From the NCBI RefSeq assembly GCF_947486615.1, contig NZ_CANKUD010000012.1, positions 96,010-160,009 on the forward strand: a stretch of DNA of 64,000 bases, written 5' to 3'. Both the position numbers and the translations under genes were made by a program. The notes beneath the pieces were generated by a model, which saw only the letters and a list, made by a program, of their open reading frames with translations, did no database searches and was not told the DNA's origin. This DNA is from an uncultured Modestobacter sp. (GTDB lineage Bacteria; Actinomycetota; Actinomycetes; Mycobacteriales; Geodermatophilaceae). Positions 26,994-34,955 of this stretch are shown here, piece by piece; within the stretch, counting starts at the first letter, position 1, and every line of letters starts with the position of its first letter.

Positions 26994-28105
26994 GCGCTGG
27001 CTACCTGGCCTGCTTCGCCGAGGACGAGGGCTATCTCGACTTCGCCCGGGTCGGCCCGCCGTCCCGGCCGGTGGTGGAGGCCGGGGCCGGTGCGCTGGCT
27101 GCCGTCTCCACCGCCGGCCTGGGCACGGTCGACGAGCTGATGGGCGCCGAGGCCCGGGCGCTGGCCGCGGCGTCGCGGCTGCTCGGCTTCGCGCCCGGCA
27201 ACCTCGTCTACTCGCCCAGCACCTCGGCCGGGCTGTTCCAGGCGGCGTTCGCGGTGCGCGGGCCGGTGCTGGTCAGCCCGGCGGAGTTCCCGGCCAACCT
27301 CTACCCCTGGTGGCGGGCGGAGGCCGCCGGCCGGCTGGACGTCGTCGACCTGCCGGCCGGGCCGGTGACGCCGGACGCCGTCCGGGCCGCGCTGGCCGAC
27401 GGGGACGCCGCCGCGCTGGTGGTGAGCGCGGTCGACTTCGCCACCGGGTACCGCGCCGACCTGGCCGGGCTGCGCGACGTCCTCGGCGACCGGCTGCTGG
27501 TGGTCGACGGCATCCAGGGCGTCGGCGCGGTCGAGCAGGACTGGACGGCGGCCGACGTGCTGGTCGCCGGCGGTCAGAAGTGGCTGCGCAGCGGTTGGAG
27601 CACCGGCGTGGTCGCGGTGTCCGACCGCGCGCTGGACCGGCTGGACCCGCTGCTGGCCGGCTGGACCGGGGTGCAGGGCGCCACCGACTACGACGGGCTG
27701 GAGCACCCCCTCGCCGACGGCGCCGCCCGGTTCACCACGACGAACACCAGCCCGATCGCGCAGGCCTGCCTCGCCGCGGGGCTGGAGCTGCTCGAGCAGG
27801 CCGGCCCGGCGTGGGTGGCCGGCCGGATCGCGGCGCGGGTCGACGAGCTGCTGGCGGTGCTGGACCGGCGTGGGGTGGACGTGACGTCGTCCCGGGCGCC
27901 GGACGAGCGGGCCGGCATCGTGGCGTTCCGGGTGCCCGGGGTCGACGGGTCGCAGCTGCACGCGGCGCTGGGCCGGGCCGGGGTCACCTGCACCCGGCAC
28001 GGTGAGCGGGTGCGGCTGAGCGTGCACGCGACGACGAGCGCGGCCGCCCTGGACCGGGTCGACGCCGCGCTCGCCCAGCTGGCGCCGGCCGCCGCCCGGG
28101 CCTGA
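26990..28105 (+). CDS. Class-V aminotransferase-fold PLP enzyme
   Basis: A 371-residue PLP enzyme of the cysteine-desulfurase/kynureninase-like group. The Schiff-base Lys is K197 in [13 protein letters not shown], and the pyridine-binding Asp is in [10 protein letters not shown] (about 171-180). No cysteine loop as in desulfurases is seen. It is the last gene of the LacI-ABC operon, which suggests it metabolises the imported amine or amino acid. The exact reaction (transamination, lyase or epimerisation) is not evident. Confidence 0.87.
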   Translation: MSAGYLACFAEDEGYLDFARVGPPSRPVVEAGAGALAAVSTAGLGTVDELMGAEARALAAASRLLGFAPGNLVYSPSTSAGLFQAAFAVRGPVLVSPAEFPANLYPWWRAEAAGRLDVVDLPAGPVTPDAVRAALADGDAAALVVSAVDFATGYRADLAGLRDVLGDRLLVVDGIQGVGAVEQDWTAADVLVAGGQKWLRSGWSTGVVAVSDRALDRLDPLLAGWTGVQGATDYDGLEHPLADGAARFTTTNTSPIAQACLAAGLELLEQAGPAWVAGRIAARVDELLAVLDRRGVDVTSSRAPDERAGIVAFRVPGVDGSQLHAALGRAGVTCTRHGERVRLSVHATTSAAALDRVDAALAQLAPAAARA

Positions 28106-28110
28106 CCCCG

Positions 28111-28167
28111 CCGCTGGTCACTGATGGTCGTCTCCCGGCCCGGGAGGCGACGATCGGTGACCGGCGG
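28111..28167. terminator. Bidirectional terminator between the aminotransferase and acidic-protein genes
   Basis: 28111-28137 pairs with 28141-28167 at 23 of 27 positions, and three of the four mismatches are T opposite G, which still pair in RNA. It lies between convergent genes. Confidence 0.75.
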
Positions 28168-28175
28168 CGAGCAGG

Positions 28176-28580
28176 TCAGGCGACGCTCTGCGCGGGGAGC
28201 TGGTCGGTCAGGGCCTCGGCGAGGTGCCGGCCCCGGGGCGGGGGCACGACCCACAGCGGCTCGGCGATCCGGACGACGTCCTCGGCCTCGAGGTCCGGGG
28301 CCTCCTCGACCAGTTCCGCCTCGATGGGCTCGTCGTCGACGGGCTCGTCCTCGGTCAGCTCGACGGGCTCGGCCTCGGTCAGCTCGGCCTCGACCGGAGC
28401 CGGCGCCTCGGCGACCGGGGGCAGCTCCAGCCGCACCGGCGTCTCCGCGATGGTGGTGAGGGCGGTGAGGCCGTCGGTGTGGAGGCGGTCGATCGTCTCC
28501 AGGACGGCGGTCGCCATCTCCGCGATGACCTGCACGTCCGTGGTCGCCTGGAGGTCATCGACGAGGGCGTGGTTGCTCAT
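28176..28580 (-). CDS. Acidic protein of unknown function
   Basis: A 134-residue soluble protein. Residues 1-45 are a mixed helical segment; residues 55-105 are a low-complexity Glu/Pro/Val tract with repeating units such as EAELTEAEP and DEPVDDEP, and the last 25 residues are basic with a PPPRGRH turn. No known domain is recognised. It is a single gene between a terminator and a divergent acetyltransferase. Third-position GC is high throughout, supporting that it is a real gene. A disordered scaffold or decoy role is speculation. Confidence 0.6.
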   Translation of the reverse strand: MSNHALVDDLQATTDVQVIAEMATAVLETIDRLHTDGLTALTTIAETPVRLELPPVAEAPAPVEAELTEAEPVELTEDEPVDDEPIEAELVEEAPDLEAEDVVRIAEPLWVVPPPRGRHLAEALTDQLPAQSVA

Positions 28581-28687
28581 GTGCTGAGTTCTCGGCAGTC
28601 ACGGCGCCGACCGTGACCGGTTCGTCACGGGTACCTCGTGGGCAATTCACTGGACGACGCACCGGCCCCGTCGGCACAGTCCCGGCC

Positions 28688-29155
28688 ATGATCGACATCC
28701 GCGAGTACCGGTCGGCCGACTGGGACGCCATCGCGCGGGTGCACGACGCCGCCCGGCTCCAGGAGCTCGGGTGGTCGGTGGGGGTCGAGGCCTTCCTGAC
28801 CCTGCAGCAGACGGCCGAGGACGAGGGCCTGTTCGACGACCAGCTGTGGGTCGCTGAGCTCGACGGTGCCGTCGTCGGCTTCCTGGCCTTCGCCGACGGC
28901 GAGCTGACCTGGATGTACGTGCACCCCAGCCACCAAGGGCGGGGCGTGGGGACGGCGCTGATCGGGCAGCTGTTCGCCCACGCCGAGGCGGCGGGGGTCG
29001 ACCGGGTGGAGCTCACCGTGCTCGACGGCAACCCGGCCCGGCGGCTCTACGAGCGCTCCGGGTTCACCCTGGTGGAGACGAAGACCGGCGGGCTGGTCGG
29101 CAACGAGTCCTTCCAGGCCACCGGGCACGTGATGGAACGCCGCCTCGGCCGGTAG
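28688..29155 (+). CDS. GNAT-family N-acetyltransferase
   Basis: A 155-residue acetyl-CoA-dependent transferase. The cofactor loop is QGRGVG (83-88) after the strand WMYVHPSH, and the final strand reads RLYERSGFTLVETK (about 122-135). ATG 28688 lies 7 bases after a possible -10 (CACAGT, 28675-28680), so the mRNA may be leaderless. The acetyl acceptor is unknown. Divergent from the acidic-protein gene. Confidence 0.9.
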   Translation: MIDIREYRSADWDAIARVHDAARLQELGWSVGVEAFLTLQQTAEDEGLFDDQLWVAELDGAVVGFLAFADGELTWMYVHPSHQGRGVGTALIGQLFAHAEAAGVDRVELTVLDGNPARRLYERSGFTLVETKTGGLVGNESFQATGHVMERRLGR

Positions 29156-29190
29156 CTTGCGACCGTCCGACGTCGCCGGGAGGAGCCCCC

Positions 29191-29559
29191 GTGAGCCCAC
29201 GCACCGACCGCCTGATCACCGGGATCGGTCTCGTGGTCGCGGGCGTGGCGTGCCTCGCCCTGCTGCTGGCCGCCGGTGACGCGACCGCACCGCGGGTGGC
29301 CGGCGCTGCGTTGCTGGTCCTGGCAGGCGCATCACTCGTCGTCTCGGGTCGGCGCATGGCCCGTACGCCGGCGGGGAAGCGCTCACGGTCGCGCGACCGG
29401 ACGGTGCTCGGCCTCTTGTTCGTGCTGGGCGCCGTCGAGGTGGTCCTGTGGGACATCGGGCGGTCGGACGACCCCGGTCAGTGGGGCGTCGCAACCGGTT
29501 TCCTCGTCGTGGGCGCCGTCCTGGTCATCGCGGGCACCCGGCGCCGTCGGCGCAGCTGA
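29191..29559 (+). CDS. Small four-helix membrane protein of unknown function
   Basis: A 122-residue protein with hydrophobic segments near 9-27, 33-50, 69-86 and 96-114, a basic loop (RMARTPAGKRSRSRDR) between helices 2 and 3, and an Arg-rich tail. The GTG at 29191 has GGGAGGAG 6 bases ahead. It follows the GNAT gene by 35 bases and may be co-transcribed. No family recognised. Confidence 0.7.
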   Translation: MSPRTDRLITGIGLVVAGVACLALLLAAGDATAPRVAGAALLVLAGASLVVSGRRMARTPAGKRSRSRDRTVLGLLFVLGAVEVVLWDIGRSDDPGQWGVATGFLVVGAVLVIAGTRRRRRS

Positions 29560-29568
29560 CGCCGCTGG

Positions 29569-30282
29569 TCAGCCCGGCCGGGCCGGGTGCCAGTTCACGT
29601 TCGCCACGGTCTCCGCGTCGACCAGCTGCCACCCGGTCGCGGTGGGCTCGGAGGTGAACGTCCAGTCCTGACCGGCGCCGACCACGAGGTCGCCGAACGT
29701 CACGTTCATGGCGAAGCTCGCCACCAGCACGAGCCGGGGCTGGTCGCCGGTGCGGTCCACCCGGAGCGGCGGCTCGAACAGCCCGGTCTAGTAGCGCAGC
29801 GGCGCGCTGTCGTCGCAGCCGTCGACCACCGCGGCGGCCTCGTCGTTGCCGTTGCCGTCGTCCTCGGGCAGGTCCGACAGCAGGCTCGGCGGCGGGCCGT
29901 CGTCCGGCCGGTCGAGTTCCTGCTGGACCCGATCCAGCAGCTCCGGGCTGACCAGTGCGGTCAGCTCGGGGTGCAGCTCGCCGGTGGTCCAGCGCAGGCA
30001 GTCGGCCAGCGCGATCCGGGCGATCCTGGCGTCGTCCAGCAGGAGGGCCCGCACCCGCTCCTCGCCGAAGGTCGCGACCGCGTCGGCGTAGCCGGCGTCC
30101 TGCTGGACCGGGATCGGTCGTTCGTCGGGGGATGGCGTCGGCTCACTGGGCGCCGGGACCGGCGTGGGTGCCGCCGGGGGAGCGGAGCTGCTCACGGCCA
30201 CGCGCTCGGCCGCACCGGCCGTGCAACCGGTCAGCCCCGCGCCGGCCAGCACCAGGAGCGAGACGAGCGTGCGGACCTGCAC
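29569..30282 (-). pseudogene. Lipoprotein gene interrupted by an in-frame TAG
   Basis: From the GTG at 30282 (GGGAGG 5-6 bases upstream) the frame encodes a signal peptide with lipobox LTGC, a Pro/Ser-rich linker and about 100 residues of soluble domain, then stops at TAG (29788-29790) after 164 residues. The same frame continues without another stop for 72 codons to 29569 and reads as a coherent beta-rich segment (PRLVLVASFAMNVTFG, then a WTFTSEPTATGWQL stretch). A start within the second part has no ribosome site. The simplest view is a nonsense mutation (or base-call error) in a gene of about 237 codons; two separate genes or read-through are less likely. The family is not recognised. Confidence 0.65.
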
Positions 30283-30474
30283 TCGGGCCTCCCACCGGCT
30301 GCCGTCCCAGTGCGGAACGGATCGGCCCGGATCTTGCCGGTCGCGCTCGTGCGGGACGTCACGCCGCGCCGTCCAGCAGGTGGCCGGATTGCGGCCAAGA
30401 ACTGGCACTGCTCGTTCCTGGCGTCGTCCGTACCGGGGAGACGAGCTCCCCATCCGACCGGCGAGGAGCCGACC

Positions 30475-30900
30475 ATGAGCGTGCAGACGACGACCCACCT
30501 GAACTTCCGCGGCGACGCCCGCGCGGCGCTGGAGCACTACCGGTCGGTGTTCGGCGGCGACCTCGCCGTCGTCACCTACGCCGACGCCGGTGCCGTGCAG
30601 GACCCGGCCGAGGTCGACCAGGTGATGTGGGGCCAGGTCGCCGCCGAGAACGGATTCCGGGTGATGGCCTACGACGTGCCGGGGAGCCTGCCGTACGCAC
30701 CGGGGGAGCGGCCGTTCTTCGTGTCGGTGCAGGGCGAGGACGCCGCCGAGATCACCCGGTACTGGCAGGCGCTGTCGCAGGGCGCGACCGTCGTGCAGCC
30801 GCTGGCGCCGGCCGGTTGGGCCCCGCTCTACGGGATGCTCACCGACCGGTTCGGCGTCACCTGGGTGCTCGACGTCGCCGTGGCCTACGCGGCCTCCTGA
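30475..30900 (+). CDS. VOC-superfamily (PhnB/glyoxalase-like) protein
   Basis: A 141-residue protein with two beta-alpha-beta-beta-beta modules. The start THLNFRGDARAALEHYRSVFGG is typical of the PhnB/3-demethylubiquinone-methyltransferase-like group, and the end YGMLTDRFGVTWVLDV matches the usual closing strand. Metal-binding residues are not certain, so function as an enzyme, binding protein or resistance factor is open. The ATG at 30475 has GAGGAG 9 bases ahead. Single gene followed by a terminator. Confidence 0.88.
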   Translation: MSVQTTTHLNFRGDARAALEHYRSVFGGDLAVVTYADAGAVQDPAEVDQVMWGQVAAENGFRVMAYDVPGSLPYAPGERPFFVSVQGEDAAEITRYWQALSQGATVVQPLAPAGWAPLYGMLTDRFGVTWVLDVAVAYAAS

Positions 30901-30910
30901 CGTTCGGCCG

Positions 30911-30939
30911 GGCCGGGCCGGCCCCGCGCCGGCCCGGCC
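30911..30939. terminator. Terminator hairpin between the VOC and membrane-protein genes
   Basis: GGCCGGGCCGG (30911-30921) pairs perfectly with 30929-30939 around a 7-base loop, 11 bases after the VOC stop. The genes converge, so it may serve both. Confidence 0.65.
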
Positions 30940-30968
30940 GCGGCCGGCGCGCCGGCCCGGTGCCCCGC

Positions 30969-31655
30969 TCAGCGCGGGCGGCCGGCCACGGGGACCGGCC
31001 CGGCAGGGGCTCGTGCCGGGGTCGGGCGTGCCGCGGCCGGTCGGCGGCGGAGAGCCCACTCGACCACCGCGAGGTTGACCACCCAGCCGGCCAGCATGGC
31101 GAGGACTCGCCCGAGGCCGCCGGGCTCGGCGCCCGCCAGCACGAAGGGCAGGTGGGTCAGCACCTGCGTGCCGGCCCCGAGGCCGATCGCGTAGCCGCGG
31201 GCCATCCAGGCGCGGTGGGCCGGGACGTCCCGCCGCACGATGGCCAGCACGCCGAGCACCAGGCAGGCGGCCATCGCGGCGCCGAAGAACAGCCGCATCG
31301 GGGTGAGCAGCACGTCGTCCGCCGGCGGCCGTGCGTAGGCGAGCGTCATCCACAGGCCGGACAGCGCGGCCAGCAGACCGGCGGGCACCAGGACCCGCCC
31401 GGCGAGCCGGTGCCAGCGCGGCCGGTGCCGGCGGATGCGTGGGACGAACTGGAACGCGCCGAGCAGGGAGTAGAGCGTCGCGCTGACGATGTGCACCACG
31501 ACCGGGACCGGTGAGGCGACGAAGCGGGCGTTGGCGACCGCCACCTCCGGGTCGCCGGCCAGCTCGGTCAGGCGGACCGCGCCGGCCAGGACCGGCACGA
31601 GACTGAGCAGGACGACCCCGGCCGGGACCCACCACTGCCGGCTGCTGGCGCGCAC
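30969..31655 (-). CDS. DUF2306-like membrane protein under TetR control
   Basis: A 228-residue integral membrane protein with about six hydrophobic segments and conserved-looking His residues (VHIVSATLYSLLGAFQFVP, then RWHRLAGRVL and PAHRAWMARGYAI), the pattern of the DUF2306/cytochrome-b561-like proteins that may bind haem. The GTG at 31655 is chosen for GGGGAGG 4 bases ahead; the open frame extends to 31733 but would cross both operators. It is divergent from a TetR regulator and its promoter is covered by the twin operators, so it is the likely target. Confidence 0.82.
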   Translation of the reverse strand: MRASSRQWWVPAGVVLLSLVPVLAGAVRLTELAGDPEVAVANARFVASPVPVVVHIVSATLYSLLGAFQFVPRIRRHRPRWHRLAGRVLVPAGLLAALSGLWMTLAYARPPADDVLLTPMRLFFGAAMAACLVLGVLAIVRRDVPAHRAWMARGYAIGLGAGTQVLTHLPFVLAGAEPGGLGRVLAMLAGWVVNLAVVEWALRRRPAAARPTPARAPAGPVPVAGRPR

Positions 31656-31674
31656 GGCGCCTCCCCTCGACGAG

Positions 31675-31693
31675 AGGTGTACGGCGTACACCT
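31675..31693. promoter_or_regulatory. TetR operator, copy 1
   Basis: AGGTGTACGGCGTACACCT, a perfect 19-bp palindrome around a central G, identical to copy 2 and 35 bp away. It lies downstream of the leftward promoter, over the 5' untranslated region of the membrane-protein gene. Confidence 0.85.
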
Positions 31694-31709
31694 CGATAGC
31701 GAGGAAGCT

Positions 31710-31728
31710 AGGTGTACGGCGTACACCT
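31710..31728. promoter_or_regulatory. TetR operator, copy 2, inside the leftward promoter
   Basis: Identical to copy 1. On the minus strand TTGACA (31733-31728) and TAGCTT (31710-31705) have a 17-base spacer that this operator fills, so a bound repressor must exclude RNA polymerase. On the plus strand TAGGTT (31739-31744) lies 6 bases before the regulator's GTG. Confidence 0.85.
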
Positions 31729-31750
31729 GTCAACGGGGTAGGTTGCCCGG

Positions 31751-32449
31751 GTGGCTCCTCCGGGGCGGCGGACGCCGCTGAGCACCGATCGGGTGCTTCG
31801 TGCCGCCGTCGGCCTCGCCGACGCCGAGGGGGTCGACGCGGTGAGCATGCGGCGGCTGGCCCAGGAGCTGGGCGTCGTCCCGATGGCGCTGTACAAGCAC
31901 GTGGCGAACAAGGACCAGCTGCTCGACGGGATGGTCGACGTCGTCGTCGGGGAGTTCGAGCCCGCCGACCCGGCGCTGGACTGGCAGCCGGCGGTGCGGG
32001 CGCGGGTGCTCTCGGCGCGGCGGGCGGTGCTGCGGCACCCGTGGGCCCGGCAGGCCATCGAGTCCCGCACCCGCCGGACCCCGGCCGTGCTCGGGTACAT
32101 GGACTCCCTCGCCGGCACGTTCCGCCGCGGCGGGTTCTCCGCCGACCTGACCCACCACGTGATGCACGCGCTGGGCAACCGGATCTGGGGGTTCAGCCCG
32201 GAGTTGTTCGACGAGCCGCCGGCCGCCGGTGCCGTGCCGCCGTCGGCCGAGGAACAGCAGGCGCTGGCCGCGGAGTTCGCGGCGCGGTACCCGCACATCC
32301 TGGAGATCGCCGTGGCGGCGACCGGTGGTGACCCGTCCGGCGTGGGCGCCGGCTGTGACGAGCAGTTCGAGTTCGAGTTCGCCCTCGACCTGCTGCTCGA
32401 CGGCTTCGACCGGCTGCGGGCCCAGGGCTGGAGCTCGGCCCGCCGCTGA
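31751..32449 (+). CDS. TetR-family regulator with TetR_C-type sensor domain
   Basis: A 232-residue repressor. The HTH is near 29-50 (VSMRRLAQELGVVPMALYKHV), and the C-domain carries the tetracycline-repressor-type pattern (HPWARQAIESR and a helix ending in EFEFALDLLLDGFDRL). It is divergent from the membrane protein at 30969-31655, with the twin 19-bp operators between them, indicating autoregulation and control of that gene. The GTG at 31751 appears leaderless. It converges with a second TetR gene, 2 bases apart. Confidence 0.93.
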   Translation: MAPPGRRTPLSTDRVLRAAVGLADAEGVDAVSMRRLAQELGVVPMALYKHVANKDQLLDGMVDVVVGEFEPADPALDWQPAVRARVLSARRAVLRHPWARQAIESRTRRTPAVLGYMDSLAGTFRRGGFSADLTHHVMHALGNRIWGFSPELFDEPPAAGAVPPSAEEQQALAAEFAARYPHILEIAVAATGGDPSGVGAGCDEQFEFEFALDLLLDGFDRLRAQGWSSARR

Positions 32450-32451
32450 CG

Positions 32452-33111
32452 TCAGGCGGGGTGGGGCCGTTCGTCGTCGGCGGCCGGGTGGTGCCAGCCC
32501 CGCTCGACCGAGGCGCGGCACCGGTCGGGGTCGTCGCCGCTGGCGGTGAACAGTGCACCCAGCAGGACCGGGCCGTGGCCCAGGGTCTCGGGCGGCAAGG
32601 GGCCGGTGGCCACCAGTGAGGCCAGCCCGTGGCCGACGGTCCAGCTCTGGATCGCCAGGTCCAGCGGGACGACGTCGGCGCGGAACCGCCCGGCGTCCTG
32701 GCACCGGCGGGCGGCCTGGACCAGGTGCTCCAACGTCGCGTCGGCGGCCGGCAGGTCCTCCAGGTCGACGCTGGCGTCGAACATCACCCGGTACAGGTCG
32801 GGGTGGGTGAGGGCGTGGTCGAGGTAGGCCGCGCAGAGGGTGGTCAGGTCGCGCACCGGGTCGGCGGACTCCGGGACGGTCGTGAACCGGGCGCCGAGCC
32901 GGGTGAAGCCCTCCTGGCGCAGCGCCTGCCAGAGCCCGTCCATGCCGTCGAAGTGCGTGTAGACGGCCATCGTCGAGACGCCGGTTCCGGCGACCAGGGA
33001 GCGCAGCGTGATCGGCTCGCGCGCCCGCAGCATCGCGGCTGCCCGTTCGATGAGCAGGGTGCGGACCGCCGGGTCCTTCGGGCGGGCCACGAGCTGGACA
33101 CTACATGCCAT
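32452..33111 (-). CDS. TetR-family regulator
   Basis: A 219-residue regulator. The HTH is about 35-56 (ITLRSLVAGTGVSTMAVYTHF), followed by a helical sensor domain with DPVRDLTTLCAAYLDHALTHPDLYRVMF. Start ATG 33111 is uncertain; a GTG at residue 5 (VQLVARPKD) is an alternative. It is divergent from the RidA gene, with 59 bp between, so RidA may be its target. No clear palindromic operator stands out. Confidence 0.9.
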   Translation of the reverse strand: MACSVQLVARPKDPAVRTLLIERAAAMLRAREPITLRSLVAGTGVSTMAVYTHFDGMDGLWQALRQEGFTRLGARFTTVPESADPVRDLTTLCAAYLDHALTHPDLYRVMFDASVDLEDLPAADATLEHLVQAARRCQDAGRFRADVVPLDLAIQSWTVGHGLASLVATGPLPPETLGHGPVLLGALFTASGDDPDRCRASVERGWHHPAADDERPHPA

Positions 33112-33170
33112 AACGCTGCTATGTTTAGCGCCAGCCCGGATCCGCCGGGCCGCTCGGATGAGGAGTCAGC

Positions 33171-33578
33171 ATGGCGATCACCCTGGTCAACCCGGCCGGT
33201 CTGCCGGCGCCGGACGTCTACCACCAGCTCTCGGTGGCGACCGGGTCGCGGCAGGTGTTCGTCGCCGGGCAGGTCGCCGTCGACGCGTCGGGGGAGAAGG
33301 TCGGCGTTGGTGACTTCGCCGCTCAGGTCGCCCAGGCCTACCGCAACGCCGGCACCGCCCTGGCCGCGGCCGGTGCCACCTTCGCCGACGTCGCCACCAT
33401 GACGGTGTTCGTCGTCGACTGGACCCTGGACAAGATGCCCGCCTTCCTCGAGGGCGTGGCCCGGGCGTCCGCCGAGCTGGGCGTCACCCCGGCCGCGCCG
33501 GCCTCGCTGATCGGCGTCTCGGTGCTCTTCGACCCGGACTTCCTGGTCGAGGTGCAGGTCACTGCCGTCCTGGACTGA
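33171..33578 (+). CDS. RidA-family protein
   Basis: A 135-residue member of the RidA/YjgF/UK114 family, which hydrolyses reactive enamine/imine intermediates and typically forms trimers. Family features are VFVAGQVAVDASGE (about 24-37), a helix YRNAGTALAAAGATFADV and the closing VSVLFDPDFLVEVQVTAV. The conserved arginine seen near residue 105 of canonical RidA is not obvious here (APASLIGVS in its place), so it may belong to a non-deaminase subgroup. ATG 33171 has GAGGAG 6 bases ahead. Divergent from a TetR gene. Confidence 0.88.
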   Translation: MAITLVNPAGLPAPDVYHQLSVATGSRQVFVAGQVAVDASGEKVGVGDFAAQVAQAYRNAGTALAAAGATFADVATMTVFVVDWTLDKMPAFLEGVARASAELGVTPAAPASLIGVSVLFDPDFLVEVQVTAVLD

Positions 33579-33827
33579 CGGCGGGGCGTCGACGACGCGG
33601 CCGTGGTCGAGCGCCAGCACGGCGTCTGCGTGCACGACCGCGGCGTCCGACAGTCTGGCCGTCACGCCGTCCAGGGCGACGGTCCTGCTGCGGCGGACGG
33701 GCAGGTCCCGGACGGGCAGGAGGTCGGTGGGTCGTCGACGGCATCGCCCACGTCACCGAGCCGGCCGCCGACGCCGTGCACGCGACACTCCGCCGGCCGG
33801 TCCGTCCTGCTCGAGCGGGGCGGGCCG
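33579..33827. other. Intergenic stretch with no recognised gene
   Basis: The 249 bases between RidA and the lipoprotein hydrolase are GC-rich and partly open on the minus strand (about 33586-33730; a segment reading ADAVLALDHGRVVD), but there is no start with a ribosome site and no recognisable domain. It could be a decayed gene end. Confidence 0.4.
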
Positions 33828-34925
33828 TCAGCTCGCGGCCTGGTCGACCAGCCAGGCCATCCCCGGGTTGAACACCATGGCGTGCCCGGCGTCGAAGAGC
33901 ACCACCGTCACGTCGTCCGCGGACCGGGCGAAGACCACGTCGGGGTCCTCGGAGCCGAAGAAGATGTCCACCTCGGGGTCGACGCCCAGCTCGGACGGCA
34001 GTTCGTTGCCGGCGACGGACTCGACGGCCTCCGGAGCGACCGCGGCGTCCGGGGCGAGCTGGTTGAACGCCTCGAGCGTGTGGTCCGGCGGCACGTTCTG
34101 GTCGTCGATGCCGGCGGCGAGGTAGAAGGCGGTGTCGGAGTCCCGGGCGGCGTCCAGGTACGTGACGGGGCTGCGGTCCAAGCACTCTGCACGGGCCGGG
34201 CCCGGCTGGCTCGGGTCACCGCCGCAGGAGGCGACGATCTCCCCGACGTAGTCACCGTCGGGCTGCTGGAGGCGGTGGGCGTACCACTCGGTGAGGTCGT
34301 GGATCGGCACCCAGGAGACCACTCCGGCGAAGCGGTCGGGGTGCCGGCCGGCCATCAGCAGGCCCAGGTGGCCGCCGCCGGAGAAGCCGACCAGGTAGAC
34401 CTGCTCCGGGTCGACGTCGGCGCGGCGGTCCGCCTCGTCGACGGCGTCGAGCACGTCCTGGACGACCAGGTCCGAGCCGGTCGACTCGGGCCGCTGGTTG
34501 ATCCCGCGAAAATCGGGGGCGATCATCGCCCACCCCTCCTGCTGGGCGAACTGGGCGTAGGGGATGCCGTTCTCCTGCCGCCAGTCCGAGCTCCAGGAGT
34601 GCAGCACGACCAGCAGGGGAGCAGGTCCGGCGTCCTCCGGGGGCGCGACGAAGAAGGCCGGCTGTTCCGTCCCGTCGGCGGTGGACGGGATGCTCAGCTC
34701 CTGGAGGTCGGGCACTTGCTCGCGCCACTGCGCGATGCGGCTGGAGGCCGGGTAGTCCTCGGTGGTGGTGACCGGCAGCCGCTCGAACCCGGCCGCTGCT
34801 TCCGTGGACGGGCCACCGGCCTCCGTGGACGGTGGTGCCGAGGTCCCGACACCGCTCTCCCCACTGCCGCAGCCGGTCAGCAGCGTGAGCGCCAGCGCAG
34901 TGAGCAGCGGTGTCCGTCGTCGCAT
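33828..34925 (-). CDS. Secreted lipoprotein alpha/beta hydrolase, dienelactone-hydrolase/prolyl-oligopeptidase fold
   Basis: A 365-residue lipoprotein: signal sequence with lipobox LTGC (Cys19), a Ser/Thr/Gly linker to about residue 50, then an alpha/beta-hydrolase domain. The nucleophile elbow is GFSGGG with S182, the oxyanion-side motif is LLVVLHSWSSDW (about 104-115), and the catalytic His is in FDAGHAMVFN (about 345). The substrate is probably an ester or peptide outside the membrane. ATG 34925 is chosen because it begins the signal peptide; the open frame upstream is coincidental. It is divergent from another lipoprotein gene only 30 bp away. Confidence 0.85.
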   Translation of the reverse strand: MRRRTPLLTALALTLLTGCGSGESGVGTSAPPSTEAGGPSTEAAAGFERLPVTTTEDYPASSRIAQWREQVPDLQELSIPSTADGTEQPAFFVAPPEDAGPAPLLVVLHSWSSDWRQENGIPYAQFAQQEGWAMIAPDFRGINQRPESTGSDLVVQDVLDAVDEADRRADVDPEQVYLVGFSGGGHLGLLMAGRHPDRFAGVVSWVPIHDLTEWYAHRLQQPDGDYVGEIVASCGGDPSQPGPARAECLDRSPVTYLDAARDSDTAFYLAAGIDDQNVPPDHTLEAFNQLAPDAAVAPEAVESVAGNELPSELGVDPEVDIFFGSEDPDVVFARSADDVTVVLFDAGHAMVFNPGMAWLVDQAAS

Positions 34926-34955
34926 CGCCAGCAGGTACCCGGGGATGGGGAACGA

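Noticed and set aside
29569..29760. Independent 63-residue gene
   Set aside because: It is in frame with the lipoprotein upstream of a single TAG, starts without a ribosome site and looks like that protein's C-terminus.
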